Shown here piece by piece: positions 11,935-23,900 of a stretch of DNA of 64,000 bases. Source of the DNA: Hyalella azteca (taxonomy: Eukaryota; Arthropoda; Malacostraca; Amphipoda; Hyalellidae); NCBI RefSeq assembly GCF_000764305.2, contig NW_025941478.1, positions 80,873-144,872 on the forward strand, written 5' to 3'. The notes under the pieces were generated by a model. It searched no databases. It saw only the letters and a program-made list of their open reading frames with translations, and was not told where the DNA came from. Position 1 is the stretch's first letter; each line of letters opens with the position of its first letter. A program made the translations under genes and the position numbers.

Positions 11935-12150
11935 ATTTTGTAATCTTATCCATCACATGATAATCGTATCGATCACACGGTAATCTTTCACATCACAGGA
12001 TAATCGTATCTATCACACAGTAATCCTATATATCGCATGATAATCTTAACAATCATACGGTAATCTCGTTAATCACACGGTAATATTATCCATCGCATGA
12101 TAATCTTATCAATCACACGGTAATCTAATCCATCGCATGATTAGCTTATC
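11935..12150 (+). repeat. Degenerate tandem repeat around TCACACGGTAATCTTATC
   Basis: Imperfect copies of about 30 bp alternate between CACATGATAATC and CACACGGTAATC. Confidence 0.8.
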
Positions 12151-12436
12151 CTTCACTTATTAATAGTTGAAGTTTCTCACGCAGGATAGCCTATAAAACG
12201 ATATAAAGTATTCACAGTTACCTCTAACAGCTATTAATACCAATTACCATCAACACCATAATAAAATATATGTGCTTTTTGTAAGTCAACAACACTTTGT
12301 GAAAATTTACATCTAAGTTTCCTCACTTCGAAAATTAACGAAAAACGAGGTCACTTTTAGCACCAAATACGAATTGCGCCAAACGCGATTCAGTTGATCA
12401 TTGAATGTGTAAAATATTAAGCGCTTCCTACTAAAG

Positions 12437-12609
12437 TACTAAACTTATTACTTATTAATTAATCTTGGCTTTCTAAATCCTCATAAGTTTTGAACATGTG
12501 ATTGTCTTCTACGAAGCATGTACGCGAGATTTCGCTTCCTAATTTTCAGTAGTAAATATTTTACCCTAAATCCTGTGCTATAGCACAGGATTTAGGGTAA
12601 AATATTTAC
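12437..12609. repeat. Diverged copy of the palindrome arm, with its own small inverted repeat
   Basis: It matches 13411-13560 in the same orientation with a few substitutions (for example CCTCATAAG against CCTTATAAG, and TACGCGAG against TATACGTGAG). It then folds back on itself: the sequence from about 12553 to 12608 is a perfect inverted repeat centred on CTATAG. It abuts the displaced kinase island. Confidence 0.9.
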
Positions 12610-12639
12610 ATAACAGCTCAGGCGTTCGAAATCTCAACC

Positions 12640-12812
12640 CCAATACTCCCACAGTAACCCCAACACCCCCAGTAACCCCAACACCTCCAGTAACCCCAAC
12701 ACCCCCAGTAACCCCAACACCCCAGTAACCCCAACACCCCCAGTAACCCCAACACCCCCAGTAACCCCAACACCCCAGTAACCCCAACCCCCCCAGTAAC
12801 CCCAACACCTCA
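12640..12812 (+). repeat. 18-19 bp minisatellite (CAGTAACCCCAACACCCC)
   Basis: About nine copies lie in the intron after the subdomain IX exon. A shorter version of the same array is at 22560-22660. Confidence 0.95.
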
Positions 12813-12821
12813 TCAACGCAC

Positions 12822-12925
12822 CGAGCAAGCTTGGCGTTTCCGTCGCGCTGGAAGCCGAGGGCGAAGGGAGATTCTCCAACAAGCATCTCGAAGGTAAGCA
12901 CTCCTATGCTGTACCAGTCGAAGCC
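12822..12925 (-). CDS. RPS6KA5: MSK/JIL-1 N-terminal kinase, subdomain IX exon (displaced)
   Basis: The acceptor is TACGTTGCAG. The exon reads GFDWYSIGVLTFEMLVGESP, then FALGFQRDGNAKLA and the first two bases of Arg. It matches the [20 protein letters not shown] block of MSK1. The donor CTCG|GTGCGT leaves phase 2 and would join the exon at 22134-22281 to give AKLARRILSLE, as expected from the family (SRRIL). The splice logic therefore ties it to the main gene even though it lies 9 kb out of order. Confidence 0.88.
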
Positions 12926-12944
12926 CTGCAACGTAGGATATGGT

Positions 12945-13312
12945 GACGTGAGATATGGTGACGTAAGATATGGTGGTGTAAGATACGGCGACGTAAGGTA
13001 AGGCTACTCAAGGTAAGGATACATAAAGTAAGGCTACATAAGGTAAGGCTACATAAGGTAAAGCTATATAAGATAAGGCTATGTTAAGTAAGGCTGCGTA
13101 AGATAAGGCTACGTAAAATAAGGCGACGTAAGGTAACTCGACGTAAAATAAGATGGCCTAAGATAAGATAACGTAAAGTAAGGCGACGTCAGATAAGATA
13201 ACGCAAAGTAAGTCGACGTCAGATAAGGATAACGTAAGGTGACTTGACATAAGATAGGGTGATATAACATAAAATGACGTAAGATAAGGCTACGTTAGAT
13301 AAGATAACTCAC
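12945..13312 (+). repeat. Degenerate 14-15 bp repeat (GTAAGATAAGGCTAC) in an intron
   Basis: It fills the intron between the two displaced kinase exons. Units vary strongly. Confidence 0.85.
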
Positions 13313-13390
13313 CTCATTATGCCCTCCCATGGAGGAGGACACCACCTCCGGTGCCATGTACTCCAAGGTTCCTACGTAGGACTTGGAGCG
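13313..13390 (-). CDS. RPS6KA5: MSK/JIL-1 N-terminal kinase, subdomain VIII exon (displaced, 5' truncated)
   Basis: It reads RSKSYVGTLEYMAPEVVSSS then MGGHNE, with donor AATGAG|GTGAGT, phase 0. It matches the SFCGTIEYMAPDIV activation-loop and P+1 segment of MSK1, with the APE motif intact. The coding sequence stops making sense where the palindrome begins at 13393, so the DFG end of the activation loop is cut off or lies on another exon. Confidence 0.85.
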
Positions 13391-13392
13391 TA

Positions 13393-14294
13393 CACATATA
13401 TTTTTTTATATACTAAACTTATTACTTATTAATTAATCTTGGCTTTCTAAATCCTTATAAGTTTTGAACATGTGATTGTCTTCTACGAAGCATGTATACG
13501 TGAGATTTCGCTTCCTAATTTTCAGTAGTAAATATTTTACCCTAAATCCTGTGCTATAGCTATATATGTGCTATAGCTATATGTATAGCTATACTGTATA
13601 GCTATACTATACTACATACTACTACTATACTATACTATACTATACTACTCTACTATACTACTATACAGTATATGTATAGCTATACTGTATATATGTATAG
13701 CTATACTATACTACTATATATATAGCTATATGTATACATAGCTATAGCTATGTATAGCTATATATGTGCTATAGCTATAGCTCCTGTGCTAAATCCTGTG
13801 CTATATATATAGTAGTAAATATTTTACCCTAAATCCTGTGCTATAGCACAGGATTTAGGGTAAAATATTTACTACTATATATATAGCACAGGATTTAGCA
13901 CAGGAGCTATAGCTATAGCACATATATAGCTATACATAGCTATAGCTATGTATACATATAGCTATATATATAGTAGTATAGTATAGCTATACATATATAC
14001 AGTATAGCTATACATATACTGTATAGTAGTATAGTAGAGTAGTATAGTATAGTATAGTATAGTAGTAGTATGTAGTATAGTATAGCTATACAGTATAGCT
14101 ATACATATAGCTATAGCACATATATAGCTATAGCACAGGATTTAGGGTAAAATATTTACTACTGAAAATTAGGAAGCGAAATCTCACGTATACATGCTTC
14201 GTAGAAGACAATCACATGTTCAAAACTTATAAGGATTTAGAAAGCCAAGATTAATTAATAAGTAATAAGTTTAGTATATAAAAAAATATATGTG
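13393..14294. repeat. 902-bp palindrome (two about 450-bp arms, no spacer)
   Basis: The arms begin CACATATATTTTTTTATA and end in its reverse complement; the axis is at 13843/13844 within CTATAG. Wherever I compared the arms they were identical. The inner part is an AT-rich TATAGCTATAC microsatellite mixture. A diverged partial arm lies at 12437-12609. It could be a fold-back element, a long cruciform, or a chimeric assembly of a read with its own reverse strand. Confidence 0.93.
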
Positions 14295-16538
14295 ACCCTA
14301 GCAACACGAATCTTGATCACACGATTAGCGAACTGCATTTATCACTAACCATACTAATCTTTTCTAACTAACCATACTAATTACTCGCAGCAAATTTTAC
14401 GAATCACTTGTCGCGAATTTTACGAATCACTTGTAGCGAATTTTACGAATCACTTGTAGCGAATTTTACGAATTATTTCTGACGAACCTTACGAATCACT
14501 TAGGAGGCGTGAAGGTTTAAAAACACTGCATTCACAAACCATCAATTCACAGCCTGTTACGAGAGACACTCAGAAAAATCGGAGTGATACGATATTTCTG
14601 ACCCCAAATCCTTGCCTAATACTTAGACGCGTTTCGATCCCGTAATGCAGGATAGAAATGCCCATAATCTAGTTGCATTATTATTCAGAAGACACAGAAT
14701 CTGCCTGAATTTCGTACCTATATTTGCTTTAGGACAAGTAATCGGACTTTTATACAAACGCGATTTACGCCGGAGGAATTTTCATTGCATTCCACTTATC
14801 ATTTCAACAGAATCAAAGAATTCATCAGATAATTGAGTGCCTTATCGGAAATAGGATAAATCGCCATTAGTGAAATCGCAACCATCCTAGATAATCATCA
14901 GTGAATTAAAAGTATTTATCGCAACCATCCGAAGTTATTATCAGTAAAATAGGGGCCTTATTGCAACCATCCTAGATCATCAGCTAGTAAATTCTAGAGC
15001 ATTATCGCAACCATAATAGATCATCTGTACCTAGAAAATCAGACTTGTTTATGTTAAATTAACAAGTTTCAAGAAACCTTTTCCTGACCAAGTATCCCTG
15101 ATAAGACGCGTCATTTACTATGCCATGACAGATCTCTGATAGGATACGTGCACGATACTTCCTTTGATGTCCTAAGTACCACAGTCAGTCTGCGACTACA
15201 TGGACATTCTAGCGATTCTCACACTGAGCGAACTCAAGACAACGCAGAACTTAACAAAGTTCACGCAAAACTTTTTTAAGTCAACGCAGACTTTTTATAA
15301 ATCAACGCAGACTTTTACTAAGTCGGTAAAGACCATTTTTAAATCAACGCAGACCTGTTCCAAGTCAACGCAGACATTTTCTGAAGCAACGCAGAACTTT
15401 CTCAAGTCAACGCAGACCTTCCCTTATCAGTTCAATTTTCAATACTACACGAAAGTTAAAGTTTTTCGCAATATTAAAATTTGAGTCTCAGAATTAATTA
15501 GAAACAAATGCGGAATGCTATTGAGATGAAGAGGTAGGCTCGAATAAGAGTCAATTGATCGAAGTGCCCTAAAAGAAGCTAGTTTGTGAGTAGGAAATGT
15601 GAGGTCTAGGAATTTTCAATGAGGGTTACAATTATGATTTTGTTTTGAAAATTATTTTTAGAAATTTACACAATTTTGGAAATGATTACAATCACGAAAA
15701 AAAAATTAAAATGACAAGAAATGAATATAAATTGCAATTACAAAAGGTTTTGACAATACAAAGGAAAACATTTAGCTTGATTGGTTAGGTAAATCAACCT
15801 GCAACCGTCCATGACTGCAGTGCTATTCCTACCTGAAATAAGCACGAGTAGGGCGGTAATAGGTTGATCATATCCCTCAATATAAGAATAGTTTGACAAT
15901 CTGTCACTGAATTTTTTTTTGTAAACGATGATAAAAATGAACATCTGGCTGAATACAAAAAATGTTTCATAACACTAAGTTGGGCCACAAATTGAGATAC
16001 CATCTGAATGAACACCGAATGAGGAATGAGTTAACGTGAGGAATGGGAATAAAGCAACATGAGGAATGGGAATGCCGTCAAAAAGGGAATAGGAATAGAT
16101 AAAAACCTTAACAGATTATGAAGGAAAAAAGTCTACCAGAAATTACATCAAAGAGAAATAATTGAACATCAATTGAATTAAAATTGATGTGGGAGCGAGA
16201 ATACCCGGTGAATGACAGTTGAAAACAGCGAGTCTACGAGGAAGTGTGAATAAATTCTACATGAAAATCAATACAAATTAACTAATAGCTAAAAACCTTA
16301 ATGAATATTTCTCCCCCTCAGTGTTGACATTAGAATTTCACCTGAGAGAACGTCACTGCAACCTATCAACAAGTTCAATTGACACAACAATTGCTTATTC
16401 AACATAAATGTGGGCACTAAGAGTTGACTTAAAATGTCTCGCTAAAAACTTGACTGAAAACTACCAAGATAATCGAAATCTATTTAAAACACTAGAACCA
16501 CAAGTTCTCATTGAACTAATTCAGTTACAGCATCGTAC
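14295..16538. other. Non-coding stretch downstream of the kinase gene
   Basis: No gene seen. It contains a 23-bp repeat around AATCACTTGTAGCGAATTTTACG (about 14390-14500), a loose family around ATCGCAACCATCCTAGAT (about 14870-15010), and a 21-bp array (15236-15425). Confidence 0.5.
15236..15425 (+). repeat. 21-bp minisatellite (GTCAACGCAGACTTTTTATA-like), about 9 copies
   Basis: Periodic CAACGCAGAC every 21 bp. The open frame with KSTQTF repeats is a by-product. Confidence 0.9.
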
Positions 16539-16544
16539 TTTATT
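16539..16544 (-). terminator. Candidate polyadenylation signal of the MSK/JIL-1 gene
   Basis: AATAAA on the minus strand (TTTATT on plus), about 430 nt beyond the stop codon. Position and sequence are right, but other AT-rich candidates exist nearby. Confidence 0.3.
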
Positions 16545-16971
16545 GGTGTAGAAGTTAACGCTTCCAGTCGCTTCAGAAATGTCACAAACGTGAAGGCAGA
16601 AAAAGAAGTAATTTTTATCAATAATCACGAATAAAATGAGTAAAAGCTAAGTCTATCCATCACTTTGGACCATAAATATGGATAAAATCAGAGATTGTAG
16701 TAACAAGCTAAGCGCTGCCTAGAAAGTCACGTAAAAGGAGAGGGTCTCAGACAGTCATTTGCTCGTTGCATCCATACGCATTGTTAAGTAAATAAAATAT
16801 CACAAAGATTAAAATTAATGGTCTTTTTAAGGGCTAGGATTTCATATCAGGGTAAAATTGCATTTAATGAAAGGCTAAAATGAAATCTAATTTAAAACCA
16901 TAAGTAGAACAGATGCACTCGCACCTCGGAGAGTTCTAATTCTAAGTATTAGATGCCTAAAAACGATCTGA

Positions 16972-17906
16972 TCATCGGTCTTTGGAATTTTGATTTCGCC
17001 TGCGCCTTTTATATCTCCTCACGGCGGGAGCTAATATTTCTGGAGGAGACCCGCCATCTAATAACCTCTTCCGTGACCTGGTCAAAATGGGCTCAAAGAC
17101 TGTGTATCTTGGAGCCAAAGGGTAGCGGGCACTTTGGTCCGCAGCTGAATGTTTGTATCCGGTATTTCGTGAAGCGGAATGGTAACCGCTCGAGAACTCG
17201 TTCGAGGGAAGAGCTCCACTGGCACCAGAGAAACTAATCTCAGCTGCAAATAATTGCCGCTTTATGATCTTGGGTTCACGAGGCTCCGACTCATTGTCAG
17301 CCAAAAAGCCACTAAAATCCAGGCGCTGTTTAGGGCTTCGAGGAAGGAACTTCTTGCCATTTAGTTCAAATCCCTGAACGAATTTCGCTCCTCGTATTTG
17401 GGACGCCAGTGCAGCATAAATTTCATCGTCGTTTGCTGCGTTGCTGTTGTTACGGGATGGAACCGTAGACGAAGGCGCGGATTTAGGCAGTTGCGGGACC
17501 CGGCCGACGAAAGAAGACGTGTTAATATCTTCCATGCTGGCCCGTCCATGGAATCTGGCCAGACTTTGGCTGTTGAAATAAGTCGGAGCAACAGGAGGTA
17601 GGCCGTTGAACGGCGCAACGAAAGTTCGGGAAGAAGCGCCGGCGATTTCTTTCATCAGGTAAGTTGAACTCAGGGTGTTCACCCGCCTCACCCGCGTTGA
17701 TGACAAATACCGAGCCGCCGAAAATCTACATCTCTCTTGGGCTACGGCGAGGTCATCGACCAAATTTTGGGTGTTTGGGAGGGTGGGCCGTCGCAAGCTA
17801 GGGAGCTCCATGGCGAGAGGGTTGACGAATTCATCGAACTGCATCCACGGATGCTCGAGGACGTCTTTCGTGAAAGGACGATCTGCAGGATCAACCGCCA
17901 GGAGTT
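16972..17906 (-). CDS. RPS6KA5: MSK/JIL-1 last exon: end of C-terminal kinase and long tail (311 aa)
   Basis: The acceptor GAATTTTTCCAG, phase 1, restores Glu: LVQ-E-LLAVDPADRPFTKDV, then LEHPWMQF. This is subdomain XI with the conserved Arg. The remaining about 285 residues are Ser/Arg-rich and unlike the short MSK1 tail. They include LARFHGRASMEDINTSSF (an Arg-x-x-Ser-like site) and the terminal basic runs SRKRLL and RRYKRRRRNQNSKDR, which resemble a MAP-kinase docking motif and a nuclear signal in the place where MSK1 has its KRRKMKK. The stop is TGA at 16972-16974. The plus-strand frames over this exon are shadows. Confidence 0.9.
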
Positions 17907-20900
17907 CTGGAAAAATTCGTCCGGTTAATTTCGTGGAAGCGAATGAATTTCCGACACAATATTTCTGGGTTGGAAAGAAGGATTGAGAATAATTCAGCAC
18001 AGTGACATGGAGTAGAGATAAAAGAGTGAAAATATGTTTAGTGAATAACATGAAAACATGAATGAAGCGTATATAAAAATAGTAAATAACATATGTTAAA
18101 TAATATTTAATTTATATCATAGCAAATTTCATTAATTAGATGATTTTAGGAATAGATTTGAACTCACCCTGCACGAGGCTTCGAACGGACGAGTTTACGT
18201 TTTCCCAGGCCTCCTCGTCGAATCTGAAGTCCCCAGCCAATATTTTGGCGAGGGGACTGGCGGTGCCTTCGAAGGGGTGCTTGCTCGACACCATCAGGTA
18301 CTGCAAACACAGTAACTAGTTAGATAGTGTTGCTAGTGTTAGCTAGTGTTACTAGTGTTAGCTAGTGTTAGCTAGTGTTAGCTAGTGTTTGCTAGTGTTT
18401 GCTAGTGTTGCTAGTGTTACTAGTGTTACTAGTGTTAGCTAGTGTTAGCTAGTGTTTGCTAGTGTTAGCTAGTGTTAGGTAGTGTTAGGTAGTGTTAGCT
18501 AGTGTTAGGTAGTGTTAGGTAGTGTTGCTACAATTGTTATACCCTGAAAAGTAACTAAGTTATAAGTAAATAAGACAACTTTCGAAATTGGGAAAAAGAT
18601 AGAATGTAGAATTTAAATCATGAGACATAACATAACATAAAATAGTGATGTCGGCGCTGATGAGTAGGCCTGATGTGGCCTGTCGCCGATTCTTGTACTT
18701 TTCAGGAATTGTTCACAGAAGATCTAAAATCAGGTCCATTGAACGAATATTTTCAAGACTGACGTTAGTTTAGTTTGAAATAGCTACTAGACTTCCACCG
18801 GGTTCGATGCGGTGCTAGGCATTTCTCCATAGCTTTAACTAGTCTGTTCTTGAACGCGTTTATAATCGGAGCGTCAACGATGTTACAATAAGTACCTAAC
18901 AACAATATTTTTGTCACTAATAATAACAACACAAATTGTAACAAAAATAATTGTAAATTCTTATTAATTATAATCAATTCGCAACTCACCAACATGACGC
19001 CCAGACTCCACATGTCACAAGCCCGCGGGTCCGCTAGTGCAGCCTGCGGGCGACTTCTCTTGGACGGCAGCAAGGCGGCCACATTACGCTTCCTCTTGCC
19101 GCTGTACACGTCCGAGTATCCTTCACCGGCATCCTTCTTACGCTCCTCCAGATAATCTTTTATTAATTCGGGAGCCGCGAAGCTGAGGGTAAAGTTAGCC
19201 GGCGCGCGGACCGCAGACTCTGCGCCAGGGCCCGCTGAGTCTGCGTCGGGGAAGTGCTTGCACGCGAACCCGAAATCTATTATTTTAACAGACCCATTCA
19301 GCGGATCCAGCATCACGTTCTGGAAACAGAATCAAATATTATAAATAAAGTAAGGTATAAGATTGATGTTAGTTGGTAGTTTCGTACTATTTAAGGCAGT
19401 GGCGTCGTAAAATCAAACATTATGCATTATTCCCATGACTATAATTAGTTGTTTAATTATATATTCTAACGTAGCCAAATATTTCATTGATATTTTTTAA
19501 ACTTTATATGACAAGAGGACATTTATTTCGAGTGAGATACGAAGTCAAATAAATATTGTCGGGGAAGTACGACATCAAAAGAGGTTGGCCAATAAATGGC
19601 GCCTTTCTTTCTCCAATAAATGGCCGACAGAGAAGAAAATACCAATGCATAGCATTTATGGCGCAGTAAACTTAAGGACATATAACTTACCTCAGGCTTG
19701 AGGTCTCGGTGAGCAATGTTGAGTGTGTGGAGGTGATCGACCGCGACGCAGATTTTTTCGAATACGTCGCGTATTTTCATCTCAGTTGTTTCGGCGTTAC
19801 GGTGAAGGTACGAGCGCAGGTCTTCACCAGCCACCAGCTCCGTGACGATGTAGGAAAACGCCTGGGCAAATTACGGAGAAATAGGAAGTGAAAATTGCTG
19901 ACGGTGGAATAGGAGTAGTGATGGTGAAATAGGAGTGATGACGGTGGAATAGGAGTGATGATGGTGGAATAGGAGTGATGATGGTGGAATAGGAGTGATA
20001 ACGGTAGAATAAGTGATGACGTTGGAATAAGAGTTATGACAAAAGAATTCCAGTGATAAAGATGGACAACAGAGAAACATGAATAATTCCATAAAAATAT
20101 TAATGGTAGCAATTTAATAGGAGTGATTAAACAACAATAGATGTGATGTCACTGGATGTACAAGTACATGAACATGACGGCAATGACTGCTGAGGTATGA
20201 TGAGGTATGACCGAACCTGGCAGAATATTTAATGCAGGCAGAGTGCAGCATCAATAAATTATTATACTCAAAAATTAATTATTATATTAATTTATTGTTA
20301 TAATGGTTCATTTCAACAGAAAACATCTCACGCCACAAATGCCGCGAAGTTCCCTGGCATATCAGGTATTCGTGTTACTCTAAAGCAAGATAAAAGAGAA
20401 AATGTTCCTACACTCACCATATCTTGAATAAAGTCGATGAACTTGATTATTGAGTGATGCCCCTGAGCTGATGTCAGCATTTGGACCTCCATGGAGCAAT
20501 CGAGAGCCCGAGGTACCACCTTGACGGCGTAAGTTTGGCTGGTACGCGTGCTGGTACGCGTGCTGGTACAGCGCAGCACCAGGCCGCTTGAACCTTGGCC
20601 TATGGCGGGCTCGTTGAAGTCAATTGCGTACTTCTGGAAGAACGCCGATATCTGCGGGGTAAAAAGAGGGTTATGGAGGAGGGTTAAGGGTAGACGAGTG
20701 TTAAAAAAAGGTTATGAAGATGCTTATGGAGGGACTTATGGAGTGGGGTTAAGGATTGACGAGGATTAAAAGAGGGTTATGGAGTGTGATCAAGGAACAT
20801 GAGTAAAAGAGGGTTACGGAGTGGGGTTAAGGATGGGCGAGGATTAAAAGAGGGTTATGGAGTGGGGTTAGAGCGGTGGCACACGTTATAATAAGAGACA

Positions 20901-23900
20901 TGAGGAAGAGACAAGAGATGTTGAGTATATTGCAACCACAAGATCGCTGAACAGCGTGTTTGTTGGGAACATGTTTCACGGGCACAGGCTACAGTACTAC
21001 AAAACAAGGCACAGTAGTAAGGTACAGAACACTTTACTACACAACAAGGTGCAGTAGTACACAACAAGGTACACTAGTACAGAACAAGGTACAGTGGTGA
21101 AGCACAGTACTACACAACAAGGCACAGTAGTGAAGTCCAGTACACTTTACTACACAACAAGGCACAGTAGTACTAGATAACAAGGTACAGTACACAGTAC
21201 CACACAAGGTACAGTACTACACAACAAGGCACAGTACTCGATGTACTCACGCCAGCAGCAGCGACGACGCTGAGGTCTCGCACGCAGGGCGCGGCGCGTC
21301 TCGTGGTCGCGTGCAGCACGACGGCCTCCAGGGCGACACCCGCTGGTGAGTGCTGGTAGTTCTGGGGGTGGTGACGTGGTGTTAGTGGTGTTAGTGGTGG
21401 CATTAAAGTTACTGATGACGGTAACGTAGGTGTGTTATAATTAGCGTAGACTTAGTGATAGATATGCTCAAAAATTGTTACAATCTTGGGCTTAGAACGA
21501 ATTATATATAACAATAATGAAATATTTTTTCATGAAACAATAAGTAAACTACAACGAGAAATTCCCCAGGAAATAAACACAATATAGCAATAAAATATTA
21601 CACGTGAAGTGGTCTCACTTTGAACCAACGAGGGTAATTAAGACAGATTGAACCATTATAATAATATCAAACTGAAGGTGGTTTCTCACTTTGAACCAGA
21701 TGTGTCGGAGTCCGTCCATCTCGAGCGTGGTCATGACGAGGTCCTTACACGTGAAGTTACGATGAAAATTAGCCACGTCGTCGTCCCTGTAGAGGACCGG
21801 CACAAAGGGCGGCCTCACGCGGCGGGCGCTTAGGGCAGCCCAATCCATGCCCTGTGTCGTTAAAATACGTTATTGATGGTATATTTTACGTTATTGATGG
21901 AATATTTTACGTTATTACTGCACTGCTTTACGTTATTGGCACACAGCTTTACGTAACAGCTTTACGTTATCGACGCATTTCTTTATGCTACTAGTACAAG
22001 TTGTCACGATCACCAAAAAGAAAGTCATTCGAGCAAAATAATTCAATTCAGAAAAAATCGACCAAAAACAACGCTTGGCCCACGACAAGTTCTTAACATA
22101 AAGTTATATGAACGTTTAGAGTTAAGAACTCGCCTCAAAGAAGGGATGGTTCTTCAGTTCTGCGGCCCCATTGTTATAGCCCAGCCGCTGGGTCTGGTCC
22201 CGCGCGATGAGCCTGGAGATGAAGTCTGCAGCCTTCGGGGACAGCGAAGGAGGCATCTGCACCTCCAGAGACAGGATGCGTCTGTAGGATCACAGCAGGA
22301 GTTCATGATAGAGGCGGTGGTAAGGTTTGATTAGGGTATGAGAAACTAGTGGGTTAAGTGACCGACCAATTAGGGCATGAGGAACTAGTGGGCTAAGTGA
22401 CCGATAAATCAACTATGATGGGTTTAGTCTTTGTCTATGATTGGCATAATAATGTTCTAATGTTGGTGTAACATTGCTGTCAAATTATGAAAATGCAAGA
22501 GCAATTTTCTGAGTGATTCAAGTATGCGATAACAGCTCAGGCGTTCGAAATCTCAACCCCAATACTCCCACAGTAACCCCAACACCCCCAGTAACCCCAA
22601 CACCTCCAGTAACCCCAACACCCCAGTAACCCCAACACCCCCAGTAACCCCAAAACCCCAACACCTCATCAACGCACCGAGCAAGCTTGGCGTTTCCGTC
22701 ATTATTCAAATCCTATGTAAATAATATCTACATTATAGCCATTTAATTTACTACAATAAAACTTAATAATATCAACAATATTTGCCACTAATAACACTGA
22801 ATAATATCATGAATATTTGGCGCTAATAGGACTTAATATCAACAATCTGTGCCACTAATAAATCAGAATAATATCAATAATATTGAACAACAACAAGACT
22901 GAATAATATCAACAATCTATGCAAGTAATAAGACTGAATAATATCAACAATACTTGCCACTAATAAGAGTGACTAATATCAACAATATTTGCCACTAATA
23001 ACACAGAATAATATCAACAACATTTGCCACTAATAACACTGAATAATATCAAGAATATATAACAAGACTCACGGCGTGCAGCTTCTCGACGGCCAGGACC
23101 ATCTCCCCCACGTAGAAGCGCGTGTGGTCTTCGCTCATTTGTCCTCCGCGATTAAAATGGAAAAATAATTCGCCCCCTTGGATGAAGTCTGCTCAGAGCA
23201 ACACAAAGTTAATTTCTGATTATGAGCAACTACGTGAACATTGAACAGTGTATACTGTATATAAGAATGAACCGTATATACTGGCACAGCTTAGGAACAT
23301 AACAATGAACAGTATATATGCACTGGCACAGTTCAGCTAGAGAACATGACAATATACCAACAATAAAGAAGCCAGTAAATATTTACGACACCACAAATAC
23401 TTGGATCTTATCGCTATAATCTACTAAGTAGGTAGATTATAGTCTAGGACTAGGTAAATTATAGTCAAAGACTAGGTATATTATAGTCAAAACGACTTGG
23501 ATGTCATCGCTATATAATCTATTTACAGTCTACGCAAAGAACATTTTCAGTTCAGTTCATCTAGAACAAGTTTAGCCGTATCACCCACAGCACCCTTATG
23601 AATTAAGCTGTTACCTATGACTATGACCCACACCACTTTCAGCACCCACCCATGACCTAATTATGACCCTATCACTCACCCATCACGACCCCATGACTCG
23701 CCCATAACCCCATGACTCACCCACATGGTGGGATTCTAGGGCTAGCGTTGGGCTGGGTCGGTGCCCACCCATAACCCCCATCACCCATGACCCACCCATC
23801 ACCCCATCACCCAAGACACTCACCCATCACCCCACCACACATGACACTTACCCATCACAAGATAGAGGAAAAGTTCGTCCTGGAAAGCATATTTGAGTTG

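Larger units (their letters stand above)
8942..12436. other. 3' region of the C1orf198-like gene and intergenic repeats
   Basis: No further gene seen. It contains an irregular AATATCTAGTGTGTAATCTAG repeat family (about 9485-9570 and 9870-9955), a 24-bp array (10364-10710), and a degenerate repeat around CACACGGTAATCTTATCCATC (about 11935-12150). I did not find a clear AATAAA soon after the stop codon. Confidence 0.55.
12610..13392 (-). other. RPS6KA5: Displaced island of the MSK/JIL-1 gene (two exons, intron between, part of next intron)
   Basis: On the minus strand the island carries kinase subdomain VIII (13313-13390) and subdomain IX (12822-12925). They lie downstream of the gene's own stop codon although their protein position is in the middle of the N-terminal kinase. 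Its left part (12610-12844) is nearly the same as 22529-22700, including the end of the subdomain IX exon and an 18-19 bp CAGTAACCCCAACACCCC array, with fewer array copies at 22.5 kb. Its right edge is the palindrome arm. It looks like a fragment belonging between 22.70 and 23.07 kb. Misplacement in assembly and a real duplication or transposition are both possible. Confidence 0.8.

Noticed and set aside
17361..17986. Plus-strand frames over the last kinase exon
   Set aside because: Shadows; the minus-strand frame carries the kinase and its splice acceptor.
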